A stretch of DNA of 64,000 nucleotides, from contig NZ_AUXS01000041.1 of the NCBI RefSeq assembly GCF_001625565.1, forward strand, positions 23,588-87,587. Direction: 5' to 3'. Origin of the DNA: Pseudoalteromonas luteoviolacea NCIMB 1944 (GTDB lineage: Bacteria; Pseudomonadota; Gammaproteobacteria; Enterobacterales; Alteromonadaceae). The position numbers and the translations under genes are program-made. The notes below the pieces were generated by a model that saw only the letters and a program-made list of their open reading frames with translations, was not told the origin of the DNA and did not search any database. Positions 26,144 through 35,730 of this stretch are shown piece after piece. Numbering within the stretch: position 1 is the first letter of the stretch; the number at the start of each line of letters is the position of its first letter.

Positions 26144-27886
26144 CTAACTTTTATCTGCGACTCTAAAACTGCCCTTATAGTCAAAAATCTTTTCGACTAT
26201 TTGCCAGCCATACTTTTTATGTTGCTTTGCAATGACAAAATCAGGGGCCGTCAAGGTTGTTATTTCAACCTCATTTGCACTACTCCACTTACCTACCGCA
26301 CTGCCTGATTTAACGCGCTTAGCAAAGTTCTTATGAAAGTAAAATTTACTGCCTTTGACATTAAAGTCATACACTTCACTTGCTTCAGCCCCATCTTCAT
26401 CAAAATACGTGACTTTAAGGACCTCAGACTTGATCACTTCCGCTGTCATACCACAACATCGAATGACTAACGCATTTTTCAGGTTTAATGCGTCACGCAA
26501 CTTATCGTCTGGATCAGCCATAACTTCGCCACAATTGAGGCATTGGCGCGCAGCGATATCATTTTCAGCACCACAGTGATCACATTCTTTAAATCTAAAG
26601 CGATAATCACATTGCACCGACTCAGCGTCGGCTTCATTTTCTAAAATACCTTTGCAACGGCGGCCAAAATGTTCAATGACTTTACCTTGTTCATCAAGTT
26701 TGCCCCAAAATGTATTGGCAAACCCACAACCTGGACACAGGACTTGAACTGGCTCGCTGTCTGGATTGGGTTTAACACTGCCGACTTCAGGGTGAAAAAG
26801 ATCAAAGTCATTACCTGCGTAATCAATTACAAGGCAATCTCGTTTATTCTTATCCAAACGAAGACCCCTACCCACAATTTGTTGATATAAACTTACGGAT
26901 TCAGTTGGTCTAAGGATCGCGATAAAATCCACATGTGGCGCATCAAACCCAGTGGTTAATACGGACACATTAACTAAAAATTTTATCTGCTTATTTTTAA
27001 ATCGAGCAATAATATTATCACGCTGTTTGTTTTCAGTATCACCGATAACAAGTTCAGTCTCTGCACTCGGCAGATAACTGACAATTTCTTTTGCATGTAG
27101 CACAGTTGCGGCAAATATCATCACCCCCTGCCGTGACTTTGATTCCGTTAAGACATGTTCAATAATACTTTTAGTGGCGCGAGTATGGTTGCTTAGCAAG
27201 TTATTCATATCGCTTTCACTAAACTTACCAAAACTATCTGGCTTTAAAGCTGAAAAATCGTAATTTTCAATCGCAGGATCGACTTTCTTAGGTGGTGTCA
27301 AATACTGATTATTGATCATATAGCGCAATGGCAATTCATAAATGCACTTTGAAAATGGACTTTCTTTTTCGCCTCTTATAAAGCCATGGTAATGCTCGTG
27401 ATATATCCATCCAAGCCCTAGACGATAGGGCGTTGCTGTCAAGCCCAGTAGCTTTAGCTGCGAATTAAACTCTTTCAACCTGTTTATCACTTGCATATAT
27501 TGGCTGTCTTCGTCACCACTGACACGATGGCACTCATCGATAATCACTAATGAATAAAATGTATTTAGTTGCTCTAGATTACGAGCCAATGATTGAACAG
27601 AAGCAAAAGTGACCTGCTGATCGAGTTCTTTTTTATTTAAACCAGCAGAAAATATGCTCGCCTTTAATCCATAACTCTCATATTTTTGAGCGTTTTGCTC
27701 TACCAATTCTTTGACATGTGTCAGTACTAATATTTTCCGCTTTGCAACCCTCGCTAGCTCAGCAATAACCAGACTTTTTCCTGCCCCTGTGGGTAATACT
27801 ATAACTGCAGGATAGTTGCTTTTTCTAAAGTGCGCGATGGTGTTTTCCACGGCTTCTTTTTGGTAGGGCCTTAGCGTATAAATAAT
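26144..27886 (-). CDS. radD: DNA repair helicase RadD (YejH)
   Basis: A superfamily 2 ATPase of about 580 residues that acts with SSB and RecA-linked recombination repair in E. coli. Motif I is LPTGAGKS (about 34), motif II DECH (about 117), motif III TATPYRLG (about 153), and motif VI QQIVGRGLRL (about 340). Zinc-binding cysteine clusters follow (CPGCGFANTFWG, CDHCGAEND, CLNCGE). The N-terminus aligns with E. coli RadD (MIFTLRPYQ) at IIYTLRPYQ, where no ATG, GTG or TTG exists. I place the start at one of two ATT codons (27886 or 27883) behind GAGGTG; the TTG at 27895 has no ribosome site. Confidence 0.9.
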   Translation of the reverse strand: MIYTLRPYQKEAVENTIAHFRKSNYPAVIVLPTGAGKSLVIAELARVAKRKILVLTHVKELVEQNAQKYESYGLKASIFSAGLNKKELDQQVTFASVQSLARNLEQLNTFYSLVIIDECHRVSGDEDSQYMQVINRLKEFNSQLKLLGLTATPYRLGLGWIYHEHYHGFIRGEKESPFSKCIYELPLRYMINNQYLTPPKKVDPAIENYDFSALKPDSFGKFSESDMNNLLSNHTRATKSIIEHVLTESKSRQGVMIFAATVLHAKEIVSYLPSAETELVIGDTENKQRDNIIARFKNKQIKFLVNVSVLTTGFDAPHVDFIAILRPTESVSLYQQIVGRGLRLDKNKRDCLVIDYAGNDFDLFHPEVGSVKPNPDSEPVQVLCPGCGFANTFWGKLDEQGKVIEHFGRRCKGILENEADAESVQCDYRFRFKECDHCGAENDIAARQCLNCGEVMADPDDKLRDALNLKNALVIRCCGMTAEVIKSEVLKVTYFDEDGAEASEVYDFNVKGSKFYFHKNFAKRVKSGSAVGKWSSANEVEITTLTAPDFVIAKQHKKYGWQIVEKIFDYKGSFRVADKS

Positions 27887-27895
27887 GCACCTCAA

Positions 27896-28231
27896 GTAAT
27901 CAATCTACGCAAAAGAAAAGTATACCACTGAATCTTCACGAGGAGCTATGTCAAGGTATTGCCATCCATAAAGTACGACAATACAGCTGCCCAACAAAAC
28001 CCATAAAAGGTACATCAATATATCTGTAATTATTATAGGTAATTAATTCAAAAGTAAAAAAGAAATAGTTTTAAAATAAAGAGAAGAAGGCTTCTATCAA
28101 GATAAATAAACTAAAGCAGGTACGCAGTGGTTTTGTATTGAAAATAAAAACAGGTGAAGCAATTTAGTGCTTCACCTGCTCAAACGAATAGTTCCTTTCA
28201 ATTTAGAAAGTGATTAAAAAATATTTTATAC
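27896..28231. other. Intergenic region between radD and the H-NS gene
   Basis: About 340 AT-rich bases with stops in all frames. Apart from the terminator hairpin of the H-NS gene at 28151-28178 and the presumed radD promoter, I see nothing in it. Confidence 0.5.
28151..28178 (-). terminator. Terminator of the H-NS family gene
   Basis: A ten-base perfect stem (CAGGTGAAGC against GCTTCACCTG) has an eight-base loop. On the minus strand it is followed directly by T5-A-T4. It lies about 50 bases past the H-NS gene stop. Confidence 0.9.
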
Positions 28232-28537
28232 TTATATCTTATAATCATCTAAATTTACGTTTGCGAACGCTTTTGGTGTTTTACCGCGCCCGGTCCACTC
28301 ATGGACTTTACCATCGATTTCAATTCGATATTTTGGACTGACTTTGCTGCGCTTGTCCATAGCACCAGAACCAACTAAGTCATCTAGCGTTAATCCCTTT
28401 TCTTTTAGCAAAGCTAGTACTTCTTCTTTAGCTTGTGCCTGCTCTTGTTGTTGAGCAATTGCATCTTGAAGTAGTTCATGTGCTTTAGTTAGCTCACTGA
28501 AGCTAGCATTTTTAATAAAAGATTTTATTTCACGCAT
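28232..28537 (-). CDS. H-NS family nucleoid-associated protein
   Basis: A 101-residue DNA-binding protein. The N-terminal half is a coiled coil used for dimerisation (FSELTKAHELLQDAIAQQQ and onward, to about 50). The C-terminal domain has the AT-rich DNA-binding motif with its Arg-Gly core (EWTGRGKTPKAF, about 80-91). Such proteins silence AT-rich and acquired DNA. It is shorter than E. coli H-NS (137) but typical of the compact H-NS-like proteins of marine Gammaproteobacteria. A TATAAT at 28613-28608 on the minus strand could be its -10 box. An unusually AT-rich 800-base region lies upstream, a natural site for autoregulation (inference). Confidence 0.88.
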   Translation of the reverse strand: MREIKSFIKNASFSELTKAHELLQDAIAQQQEQAQAKEEVLALLKEKGLTLDDLVGSGAMDKRSKVSPKYRIEIDGKVHEWTGRGKTPKAFANVNLDDYKI

Positions 28538-29336
28538 TAGATTTCTCTCACAAAGTGTTGATTACAATTTTCATTGAAGTATTAAAAAGCTCTAATACTG
28601 AGAGTATATTATATTTATATAATTTCAAATTAATAGACATTATTTTAATCAAATTAGGTTTTATTAAAAATAGGTACATCTTAACAATTAACATAACCTG
28701 CATTAACTTTTTTCATTTTGAATGTATCAAAAATTTATTAAGCCCATGTTTAATAAAGAATTAGCTTATCTTACCCTGACAAGGAATCACTATTTTTCTA
28801 ATAAAATTTTCAACATTCTTTTCTCTTTAAATTTTAAACTATCTAAGTTATCAGACCTCTTTTTAATAGATTTATCAGTCAATTCAAGACTGTGCTTGCT
28901 TCGACAGTGCTGAAAACCAGTGCAACTCCATCAGAATTAACTACACATTTGTGAAGCGACACAACTAAAAAATGAAAATAAGAGAACCAGAATCGAGTCA
29001 TAATCGTATTACAAAGAACTCAAATCAATATAGTCGAATAATACTAATTACTGCGCGAACACGCCTAATTTCGAGGGATACAGATACATAGCATGCATGG
29101 ATAACTAAAACGTTCACTTTGCATTGCTTGGCCATAAAGAATGTTGGACAAAATGAAAGTGATAATAAATAGTCACTCACCTTTATTATCGAGAGCTATC
29201 TAGATGCCGGTTATTAGTGTTTGGCGCAGCCAATTTATAGCGGCTAACTCTGATAAGCGGACAATTTGGTTTAGGTTCGAAAAAGGCTGCAAATGCAGCC
29301 TTTTTATTACACTCAATAAATGGTGTGAAATAATGG
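28538..29336. other. Long AT-rich intergenic region upstream of the H-NS gene
   Basis: About 800 bases with very high A+T near the H-NS gene. Short ORFs here (for example 28555-28764) have a biased, hydrophobic composition expected by chance from AT-rich DNA and have no ribosome site, so I do not call them. The right end holds the pyrC terminator. No known RNA motif was recognised. Confidence 0.55.
29281..29305. terminator. pyrC terminator
   Basis: The hairpin AAAAGGCTGC / GCAGCCTTTT with an AAAT loop and T-runs on both strands lies about 30 bases past the pyrC stop. It could also end a plus-strand transcript from the AT-rich gap, but none is proven. Confidence 0.9.
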
Positions 29337-30377
29337 TTATTCTACAACTTGCCAATCAATTGTAGCGCCGGCTTTAATTGGCACAACGTTAGTGTCACCA
29401 AGAGGGTATGACTCAGGCACTTGCCAAGCACTTTTCTCCAATGTAATGGTATCCTGATTGCGCTCCAAACCATAAAAGTCTGGGCCATAAAAGCTCGCAA
29501 AACCTTCTAGTTTATCCAGTGCACCCGCTTCTTCAAAAGCTTCAGCGTATAACTCTATTGCCGCATGTGCGGTATATGCTCCCGCACAGCCACACGCAGC
29601 TTCTTTTTTATCTTTTGCGTGCGGAGCTGAATCCGTACCTAAGAAAAACTTTTTGCTTCCACTGGTCGCAGCATCAATTAAAGCCTGCTGGTGGATATTG
29701 CGCTTCAATATAGGGAGACAGTAATAGTGAGGTCTTATCCCACCTGCCAACATATGATTGCGATTGTACAGAAGGTGGTGAGCAGTAATAGTCGCCGCCA
29801 CATTGTCCGGTGCAGAGCGAACAAATTCTACCGCATCTTTTGTCGTTATATGCTCAAGTACAATTTTTAACTGTGGAAATGCATCAACAATTTTTGCCAA
29901 CTTAGTCTCAATAAACACTTTTTCTCTGTCAAAGATGTCGATAGAGGAGTCCGTGACTTCACCGTGGATCAATAACAGCATGCCGACTTCCTGCATTGCC
30001 TCTAGTGCAGGATATACTTTTTCGATATCGGTTACACCTGAATCAGAGTTAGTCGTTGCCCCAGCAGGGTACAACTTAGCAGCAAAAATATGACCGCTTG
30101 CTTTTGCTTTTTTGATTTCTTCAGGCGTCGTTTTGTCTGTTAAATACAAAACCATTAACGGTGCAAAACCCGCTTTCGGTCCAGCTGCCATAATACGATC
30201 TCGATATGCTAGCGCAGTGTCTGTACAAGTCGCTGGAGGTACTAGGTTAGGCATAATAATTGCGCGGCCCATATATCGACTAATATCGCGTACAGTATCT
30301 TTAAGAACTTCACCGTCTCTTAAGTGTACGTGCCAATCATCTGGGCGAGTAATGGTAAGGGTCTGATTACTTGTCAT
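29337..30377 (-). CDS. pyrC: Dihydroorotase
   Basis: A 346-residue enzyme that cyclises N-carbamoyl-aspartate to dihydroorotate in pyrimidine synthesis. The metal and catalytic residues of the E. coli-type (class II) enzyme are visible: HVHLRDG (about 17-23), the carboxylated lysine in [13 protein letters not shown] (about 103), LIHGEV (about 140), EHITTKD (about 178) and LGTDSAPH (about 250). ATG 30377 aligns with the family N-terminus; the ORF extends 22 codons upstream without similarity. It is divergent from the GGDEF/EAL gene. Confidence 0.95.
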   Translation of the reverse strand: MTSNQTLTITRPDDWHVHLRDGEVLKDTVRDISRYMGRAIIMPNLVPPATCTDTALAYRDRIMAAGPKAGFAPLMVLYLTDKTTPEEIKKAKASGHIFAAKLYPAGATTNSDSGVTDIEKVYPALEAMQEVGMLLLIHGEVTDSSIDIFDREKVFIETKLAKIVDAFPQLKIVLEHITTKDAVEFVRSAPDNVAATITAHHLLYNRNHMLAGGIRPHYYCLPILKRNIHQQALIDAATSGSKKFFLGTDSAPHAKDKKEAACGCAGAYTAHAAIELYAEAFEEAGALDKLEGFASFYGPDFYGLERNQDTITLEKSAWQVPESYPLGDTNVVPIKAGATIDWQVVE

Positions 30378-30665
30378 TGCTAATTTCCACTGCTGAATTT
30401 GCCCGATCATAGGCGCTGTAAGGCTTTTAGTAAAGCAATTCAAGGTATTTTGTAGACGACGAAATGTGCTGGCTCAGCTATATTCCGGCTATGTTCATTT
30501 TGATGTAATACTATATAAGGTATCAACACTTGAAAGGCTTAACACATTCTCTTCCAGAAAGTACCTGTTTGAAGTACGGATTGTGCGCTTTTTTTTACAG
30601 TGGTATTTCTACTTTTTTACAACATAATTTGAGATTACATTGTTAAGTGAGATAACGTACAATCA

Positions 30666-33068
30666 ATGTCCAACCGAGTATTGCCTATGCTGTTAGAAAA
30701 AAAACTAGAATCAAAAACAGAACAGTTGAGCATTATCAATCAGTTTTCATCCTCGTTATTGCAAATTACCCATTTAGAAGAGCTATTTGATTACGTTACT
30801 TCGCAAGTTGTTAAACGCCTCGGCTTTGTCGATTGCGTAATTTATTTAGCTGATCAAAATTGCCAGTATTTAGAAGTGGTTGCCAGTATGGGAGTTGCAC
30901 AACACAGTGAACGCTATGAGGTAGCACAGCAAACTATTCCTATCGCGGCCGGGATAACTGGCCATGTTGCACGAACTAAAAAACCTTTTATATCTGGTGA
31001 TTTGTCTCTAGAGCCGATGTATATAGCAGATTCCCAGCCCGCACTGTCTGAGCTATGCGTTCCATTGGTATATAAAGAACAATTAATTGGCGTCATTGAT
31101 TGCGAGCACCCAGAGCAAAACTACTTTACTTCAAGCCATTTACAAATACTCTCGACCGTCGCACATTTGTTAAGTGCCAAAATATATCAAGTTCGTACGG
31201 TAGATCACCTCACTGCAACGGTTTCTCAGCTCAATGAAGCACAGCTAATCGAAAAATGTATCCTGAAGATCGCCAATATAACATACCACTCTCAAGAGCT
31301 TGATACGTTTTACGATGAGCTTTATAAAATAATCAATACAGTGTTGCCTGCCAATAATTGTTTTATCGGCATCTACGATACTAAACAAGATATGCTCGAG
31401 ATCGAGTATTTAATTGAGGATGGTAATAAGTGCCTTGCGCAGCAAAAAGTGTCCAAGTCACAACTAAAGCATACCGCTTCATATTATGTGATCCGGACAC
31501 AATCCGCTTTACTGTGTGACCATCAGCAATTTCAGCATCATATTGATCAGGGCCATTTTGAAATGATAGGCCGCTCTCCACAGGCTTGGCTTGGGGTGCC
31601 TTTTGTAGTCAATGATCAGTATCAAGGCGTGATTGTTTTGCAAAGCTATGAGCAGCATGAAACATTTAATCGCCAGCACTACACCATCCTAACCTATATA
31701 AGCCGGCAAATCAGTATGGCCATTGACCGCCGATTGGCTAAACAAGCGCTTGAACACAGGGCCTTACACGACGACTTAACAGGGCTGGCCAACCGTTACT
31801 TATTAATAGAGCGAATGAAGCATGCGATCTTATCTCTTGGTCGCCAAACCGAGTCAAACCTGCACTGTCTGATTTACCTCGATCTCGACCGATTTAAAAG
31901 TATCAATGACTCTTTGGGGCACGATGTGGGCGATCGCTTTTTAATCGCGATAGTTAAAGCACTGCAAACATGTATTCGTAAAACAGATACATTTGCCAGG
32001 CTCGGCGGTGACGAGTTTGCTATCTTCATGGAAAATATCCAAGATGAAGAGCAAGTCTCAAAAGCACTGCACAGACTGACACAAGCAATTGCAAACCCGT
32101 TCACCATAGATACACATGTATTGCAGGCATCTAGCAGTATTGGTGTCGCGTTCACCGAGCACGACTCGGATAACGCCATCACACTATTACAACAAGCCGA
32201 TGCAGCCATGTACGAAGCTAAATCTGCCGGGCGAAGTCAGATCCGTTATTTTAACAATGCCATGCGTAGCAAGTTGAAACATCAAGCAGACATAGAAAAT
32301 GATTTACAGCATGGAATTATTAATGACGAATTTGAACTGTTCTACCAACCGATATTTACTTTAAACCAACCCAAGGTAGTTAGCTTTGAAGCACTGGTGC
32401 GCTGGCATCATCCAAAAAATGGATTAGTCGCGCCAGATCAGTTTATTCCCATTGCTGAAAGTACAGGACAAATTATTGAGTTAGACCGGCATATTTTAAC
32501 CCTCGCGGCAAAGCAATTATCAAATTGGCGACAACAGGGCGTGTCAGACATAAAAATGACTGTCAATGTCTCATCTCGGCACTTTGCAAGTTTAGAATTT
32601 ATTGAGTATATCCATGCACTGTACGACGAGTATAAATTGCCAAGCGGTAGTTTATGTTTAGAAATTACAGAATCGGGACTCATTGAAAACTTAAGCCTCG
32701 CCACTAAGATCATTAATGGCATTACTCCGCTAGGTGTGCAGCTATACCTAGATGACTTTGGCACTGGCTATTCAGCGCTCGGCTATTTACATCAACTCCC
32801 CATTCACGTTTTGAAAATAGATAAAAGTTTTGTAGAGCAACTGTCAACAAAAGACAGCCCGCTTATCGATGCCATTTTATCGCTGGCAAAGTCCTTGCGA
32901 CTACAGGTAGTTGCTGAGGGAATAGAAACGCCAAAACAGTGGGCAAGATTAAAACGTAAAGGGTGCCAGTTAGGGCAAGGATATTTAGTCTCTCGGCCTA
33001 TGCCAAGTCAAAAAGCGTTGGCTTTTTTACAAGCGCAATCAGCAAAAATAATTGAACACTCGCATTAA
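30666..33068 (+). CDS. GAF-GAF-GGDEF-EAL cyclic-di-GMP signalling protein
   Basis: An 800-residue cytosolic protein that may both make and degrade cyclic di-GMP. Two GAF sensor domains (about 10-175 and 190-345) precede a diguanylate cyclase domain with an intact RLGGDEFAIF site (about 447) and a phosphodiesterase domain with EALVRWHHP (about 578) and DDFGTGYSALGYL (about 695). Both active sites look complete, so net activity cannot be predicted. No membrane span is visible. It is a single-gene unit with a hairpin at its 3' end, divergent from pyrC by 288 bases. Confidence 0.92.
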   Translation: MSNRVLPMLLEKKLESKTEQLSIINQFSSSLLQITHLEELFDYVTSQVVKRLGFVDCVIYLADQNCQYLEVVASMGVAQHSERYEVAQQTIPIAAGITGHVARTKKPFISGDLSLEPMYIADSQPALSELCVPLVYKEQLIGVIDCEHPEQNYFTSSHLQILSTVAHLLSAKIYQVRTVDHLTATVSQLNEAQLIEKCILKIANITYHSQELDTFYDELYKIINTVLPANNCFIGIYDTKQDMLEIEYLIEDGNKCLAQQKVSKSQLKHTASYYVIRTQSALLCDHQQFQHHIDQGHFEMIGRSPQAWLGVPFVVNDQYQGVIVLQSYEQHETFNRQHYTILTYISRQISMAIDRRLAKQALEHRALHDDLTGLANRYLLIERMKHAILSLGRQTESNLHCLIYLDLDRFKSINDSLGHDVGDRFLIAIVKALQTCIRKTDTFARLGGDEFAIFMENIQDEEQVSKALHRLTQAIANPFTIDTHVLQASSSIGVAFTEHDSDNAITLLQQADAAMYEAKSAGRSQIRYFNNAMRSKLKHQADIENDLQHGIINDEFELFYQPIFTLNQPKVVSFEALVRWHHPKNGLVAPDQFIPIAESTGQIIELDRHILTLAAKQLSNWRQQGVSDIKMTVNVSSRHFASLEFIEYIHALYDEYKLPSGSLCLEITESGLIENLSLATKIINGITPLGVQLYLDDFGTGYSALGYLHQLPIHVLKIDKSFVEQLSTKDSPLIDAILSLAKSLRLQVVAEGIETPKQWARLKRKGCQLGQGYLVSRPMPSQKALAFLQAQSAKIIEHSH

Positions 33069-33074
33069 GTAATA

Positions 33075-33104
33075 CCGGATATGCCCACGCAAGGGCATAT
33101 CTCG
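33075..33104 (+). terminator. Hairpin downstream of the GGDEF/EAL gene
   Basis: A nine-base stem GATATGCCC / GGGCATATC with a six-base loop, extendable by CCG/CGG around one bulge. The T-run after it is poor, so termination strength is uncertain. It lies between two convergent genes. Confidence 0.65.
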
Positions 33105-33158
33105 GTTTGCACACTTAAACTTCTATGAGTAATAAAAAGCGCAAATAATTATTAGGGC

Positions 33159-35441
33159 TCAGTCTGATCTAGATAGTTCTGCTCGTAACTCTTTTGTCGC
33201 CGTCACCATATTATCGAGTGCGGCTCGTGTTTCTTCCCATCCTCGTGTTTTCAATCCGCAATCGGGGTTTACCCAAAGCCGAGTAACCGGGATTTTTTCT
33301 GCTGCTTTATGAATTAAACCTTTTATCCACCCAATATCTGGAACATTTGGTGTGTGGATATCGTATACGCCTGGGCCAATTTGATTTGGGTAGTCAAAGC
33401 TTTCAAACGCCCCCAACAATGCCATATTAGAGCGAGAGGTCTCTATGGTGATCACATCAGCGTCCAAATCAGCAATCGCTTCAATGATGCCATTAAATTC
33501 GGAATAACACATATGCGTGTGTATTTGCGTTTCATCCTTTACCCCGCTAGCGGACACACGAAAAGTGTATGCTGCCCAATCTAAATAAGATGACCACTGT
33601 GAGGCTTTTAGCGGCATGCCTTCTCTAAATGCAGGTTCGTCAATTTGGATGATCTCGATGCCTGCATTTTGCAGGTCAACGACTTCATCTCGAAGCGTCA
33701 AGGCAATTTGATTTGCAATTACATGTTTATCGACATCTTCACGGATAAAGGACCAAAATAGCAGTGTAATGGGCCCCGTTAACATGCCTTTTATCTTCTT
33801 TTTAGTTAGTGACTGTGCAAACACAGTCCATTCAATAGTCATAGGTCGCGACCTTGTAACATCTCCCCAAATAATTGGCGGTTTTACACAACGAGATCCA
33901 TAACTTTGCACCCAACCTAATTGAGTACACGCGAACCCATCCAGCAATTCCCCAAAATACTCAACCATATCATTGCGCTCAGCTTCACCGTGTACCAATA
34001 CGTCCAAACCCAACGCCTCTTGTGCAAGCACTGCATCACGAATTTCCGCCTTCATTTTTGCGTGATATGTAGCTTCTTCAAGCTCCCCAGCTTTAAAAGC
34101 CCGTCGCGCAGCTCTAATCGACTGTGTCTGCGGAAATGAACCTATGGTTGTCGTCGGTAATAAAGGTAGCTGTAAAACACTCGCCTGCTTTAGATTGCGT
34201 ATTGGAAAAGGATTATTACGCTGACCATCTGTTTCAGCTAATGTAGCTACCCTTGCTTGAACATCTAGTCTATTTACTCGTGGCGAGTTCTTTCTCGCAT
34301 TGATAGGCGCTGAGTAATCAGCAATCGCAGTACTGTCATCGGTTGACAATGCCTTCTTGAGCAGAGATAACTCGGTACCCTTTTGTCTCGCAAAGGCGAG
34401 CCAAGATCTCATTTCAGAATCGAGTTTTTCCTCCTGTTCAAGATCGACAGGCGTGTGAAGCAATGAACATGATGGCGCTATCCATAGGCAATCTCCTCGT
34501 TTTTTCGCTACCGTTGAAACTTGCTGATATATCGCTTCAAGATCGGCACGCCAGATGTTTCTGCCGTTGATAACACCCAAAGACAATATTTGCTCATCAC
34601 GCAATAGTACGTCGAGTTTTTCAATATCTGACTCACCAGTCACACAATCAAAATGGATGCCCTCAACAGGGTAGGAGGCAATGTCCTGATAGTAATTTGC
34701 CACCGAGCCAAAATAGCTTGCAAGTAATATTTTAACGCCCTGGCCAGATAATTTACTTAGGCTGGTATTTAATGCAGCTCGATAACTGTCGTCAATTTCA
34801 AGTGCCAAAATGGGCTCATCGATTTGAACCCACTCGATGTTTTGCTCTGCGAGCTTTGCCAATATTTGTTGATAAACATTCAACAAACTATCCAATAGTG
34901 TCAGTTTGTTAAACTCTTCCCCTGCACATTTAGCCAGATATAAATATGTGACAGGACCTATTAGTACAGGCTTTACTTTATACCCAAGTTGCTGAGCTTC
35001 ATTAACCTGCTCAAACAACTCCTGCCAGCCCAGTTTAAAGGCTTGGTTAATGCTCAACTCGGGTACAATGTAGTGATAATTGGTGTTAAATCACTTGGTC
35101 ATCTCACTTGCAGCGCATGTGCAGCCTGTGGGCGCGCGACCTCGAGCAACACGAAATAAAGTGTCAAGATTGGCGTCATCACAGCCTTGGTGATGACGTT
35201 CCGGTATCGCGCCAACCAACATAGAAGTCGTCAATACATGATCATACCAAGCAAAGTCTCCAACAGGTAATAACTCAACACCCTGCTCTGCCTGTAAAGC
35301 CCAATTCTCAGCGCGGATCGCGCGCCCTTTTTCAACCAGCTCTGTGCGGGAGATCTTACCAGCCCAATAATTTTCTAGTGCGAATTTGAGCTCGCGCTTT
35401 TTGCCGATGCGAGGAAAACCTAAATTATGAATAGTTACCAT
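33159..35441 (-). pseudogene. metE: Cobalamin-independent methionine synthase, interrupted by an in-frame TGA
   Basis: MetE transfers the methyl group of 5-methyltetrahydropteroyl-triglutamate to homocysteine. The frame is continuous over about 760 codons from ATG 35441 (MVTIHNLGFPRIGKKREL), except for a TGA at 35093-35091, codon 117. There the family has tryptophan (EMTKWFNTNYHY in E. coli; here EMTK-stop-FNTNYHY). No base is inserted or lost, and everything downstream is well conserved, including the zinc ligands and active site (VHGEAERNDMVEYFGE, QIDEPAFREGMP, THMCYSEF, NPDCGLKTRGW). A single TGG to TGA change explains it: a recent null mutation or a sequencing error. MetJ boxes overlap the promoter, and metR is divergent. 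Confidence 0.9.
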
Positions 35442-35459
35442 GACGAACAACTCCACTTT

Positions 35460-35506
35460 AGATGTTTAGACGTCTAAAAATTAATTCTAATGTAGATTTT
35501 TCTCAA
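35460..35506 (-). promoter_or_regulatory. metE promoter with tandem MetJ boxes
   Basis: On the minus strand TTGAGA (35506-35501), a 17-base spacer and TAATTT (35483-35478) form a promoter. Immediately downstream, at the start-site region, are two adjacent met boxes: AGATGTTT (35460-35467) and the perfect AGACGTCT (35468-35475). The arrangement fits repression by MetJ with S-adenosylmethionine. Confidence 0.82.
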
Positions 35507-35644
35507 CTGATCGATTCTCAAATGCAACTTGAGCAAAATTAAATTGTATTTTTTTTAAAAAAAGTTAAATAAATAATGACAACGCTGTCAAAAATAGTGT
35601 TATAGTGATTTAGTGAAATTTTGAACAATCGCTGGTGGAATTGT

Positions 35645-35660
35645 AGACGTCTAGACGTTG
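35645..35660. promoter_or_regulatory. Second tandem MetJ operator near metR
   Basis: Two adjacent met boxes, perfect AGACGTCT followed by AGACGTTG, lie about 70 bases upstream of the metR start. They are separated by roughly 170 bases from the metE-side operator, so both divergent genes appear to have their own MetJ site. Confidence 0.82.
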
Positions 35661-35730
35661 AATGACCTGCTAGTACAGCGTAATATGGATGTAATCTGAG
35701 TTTTACTCACGTTTAGAATGAGATTTATTA

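Noticed and set aside
28555..28913. Two plus-strand ORFs in the AT-rich gap near the H-NS gene
   Set aside because: Composition is Ile/Asn/Leu/Phe as expected by chance from AT-rich DNA; no ribosome sites and no similarity that I recognise.
33159..35441. TGA in metE as selenocysteine or programmed readthrough
   Set aside because: The position is Trp, not Cys, in MetE; I see no SECIS-like hairpin just after it, and the enzyme is not a selenoprotein. A point mutation or sequencing error is simpler.
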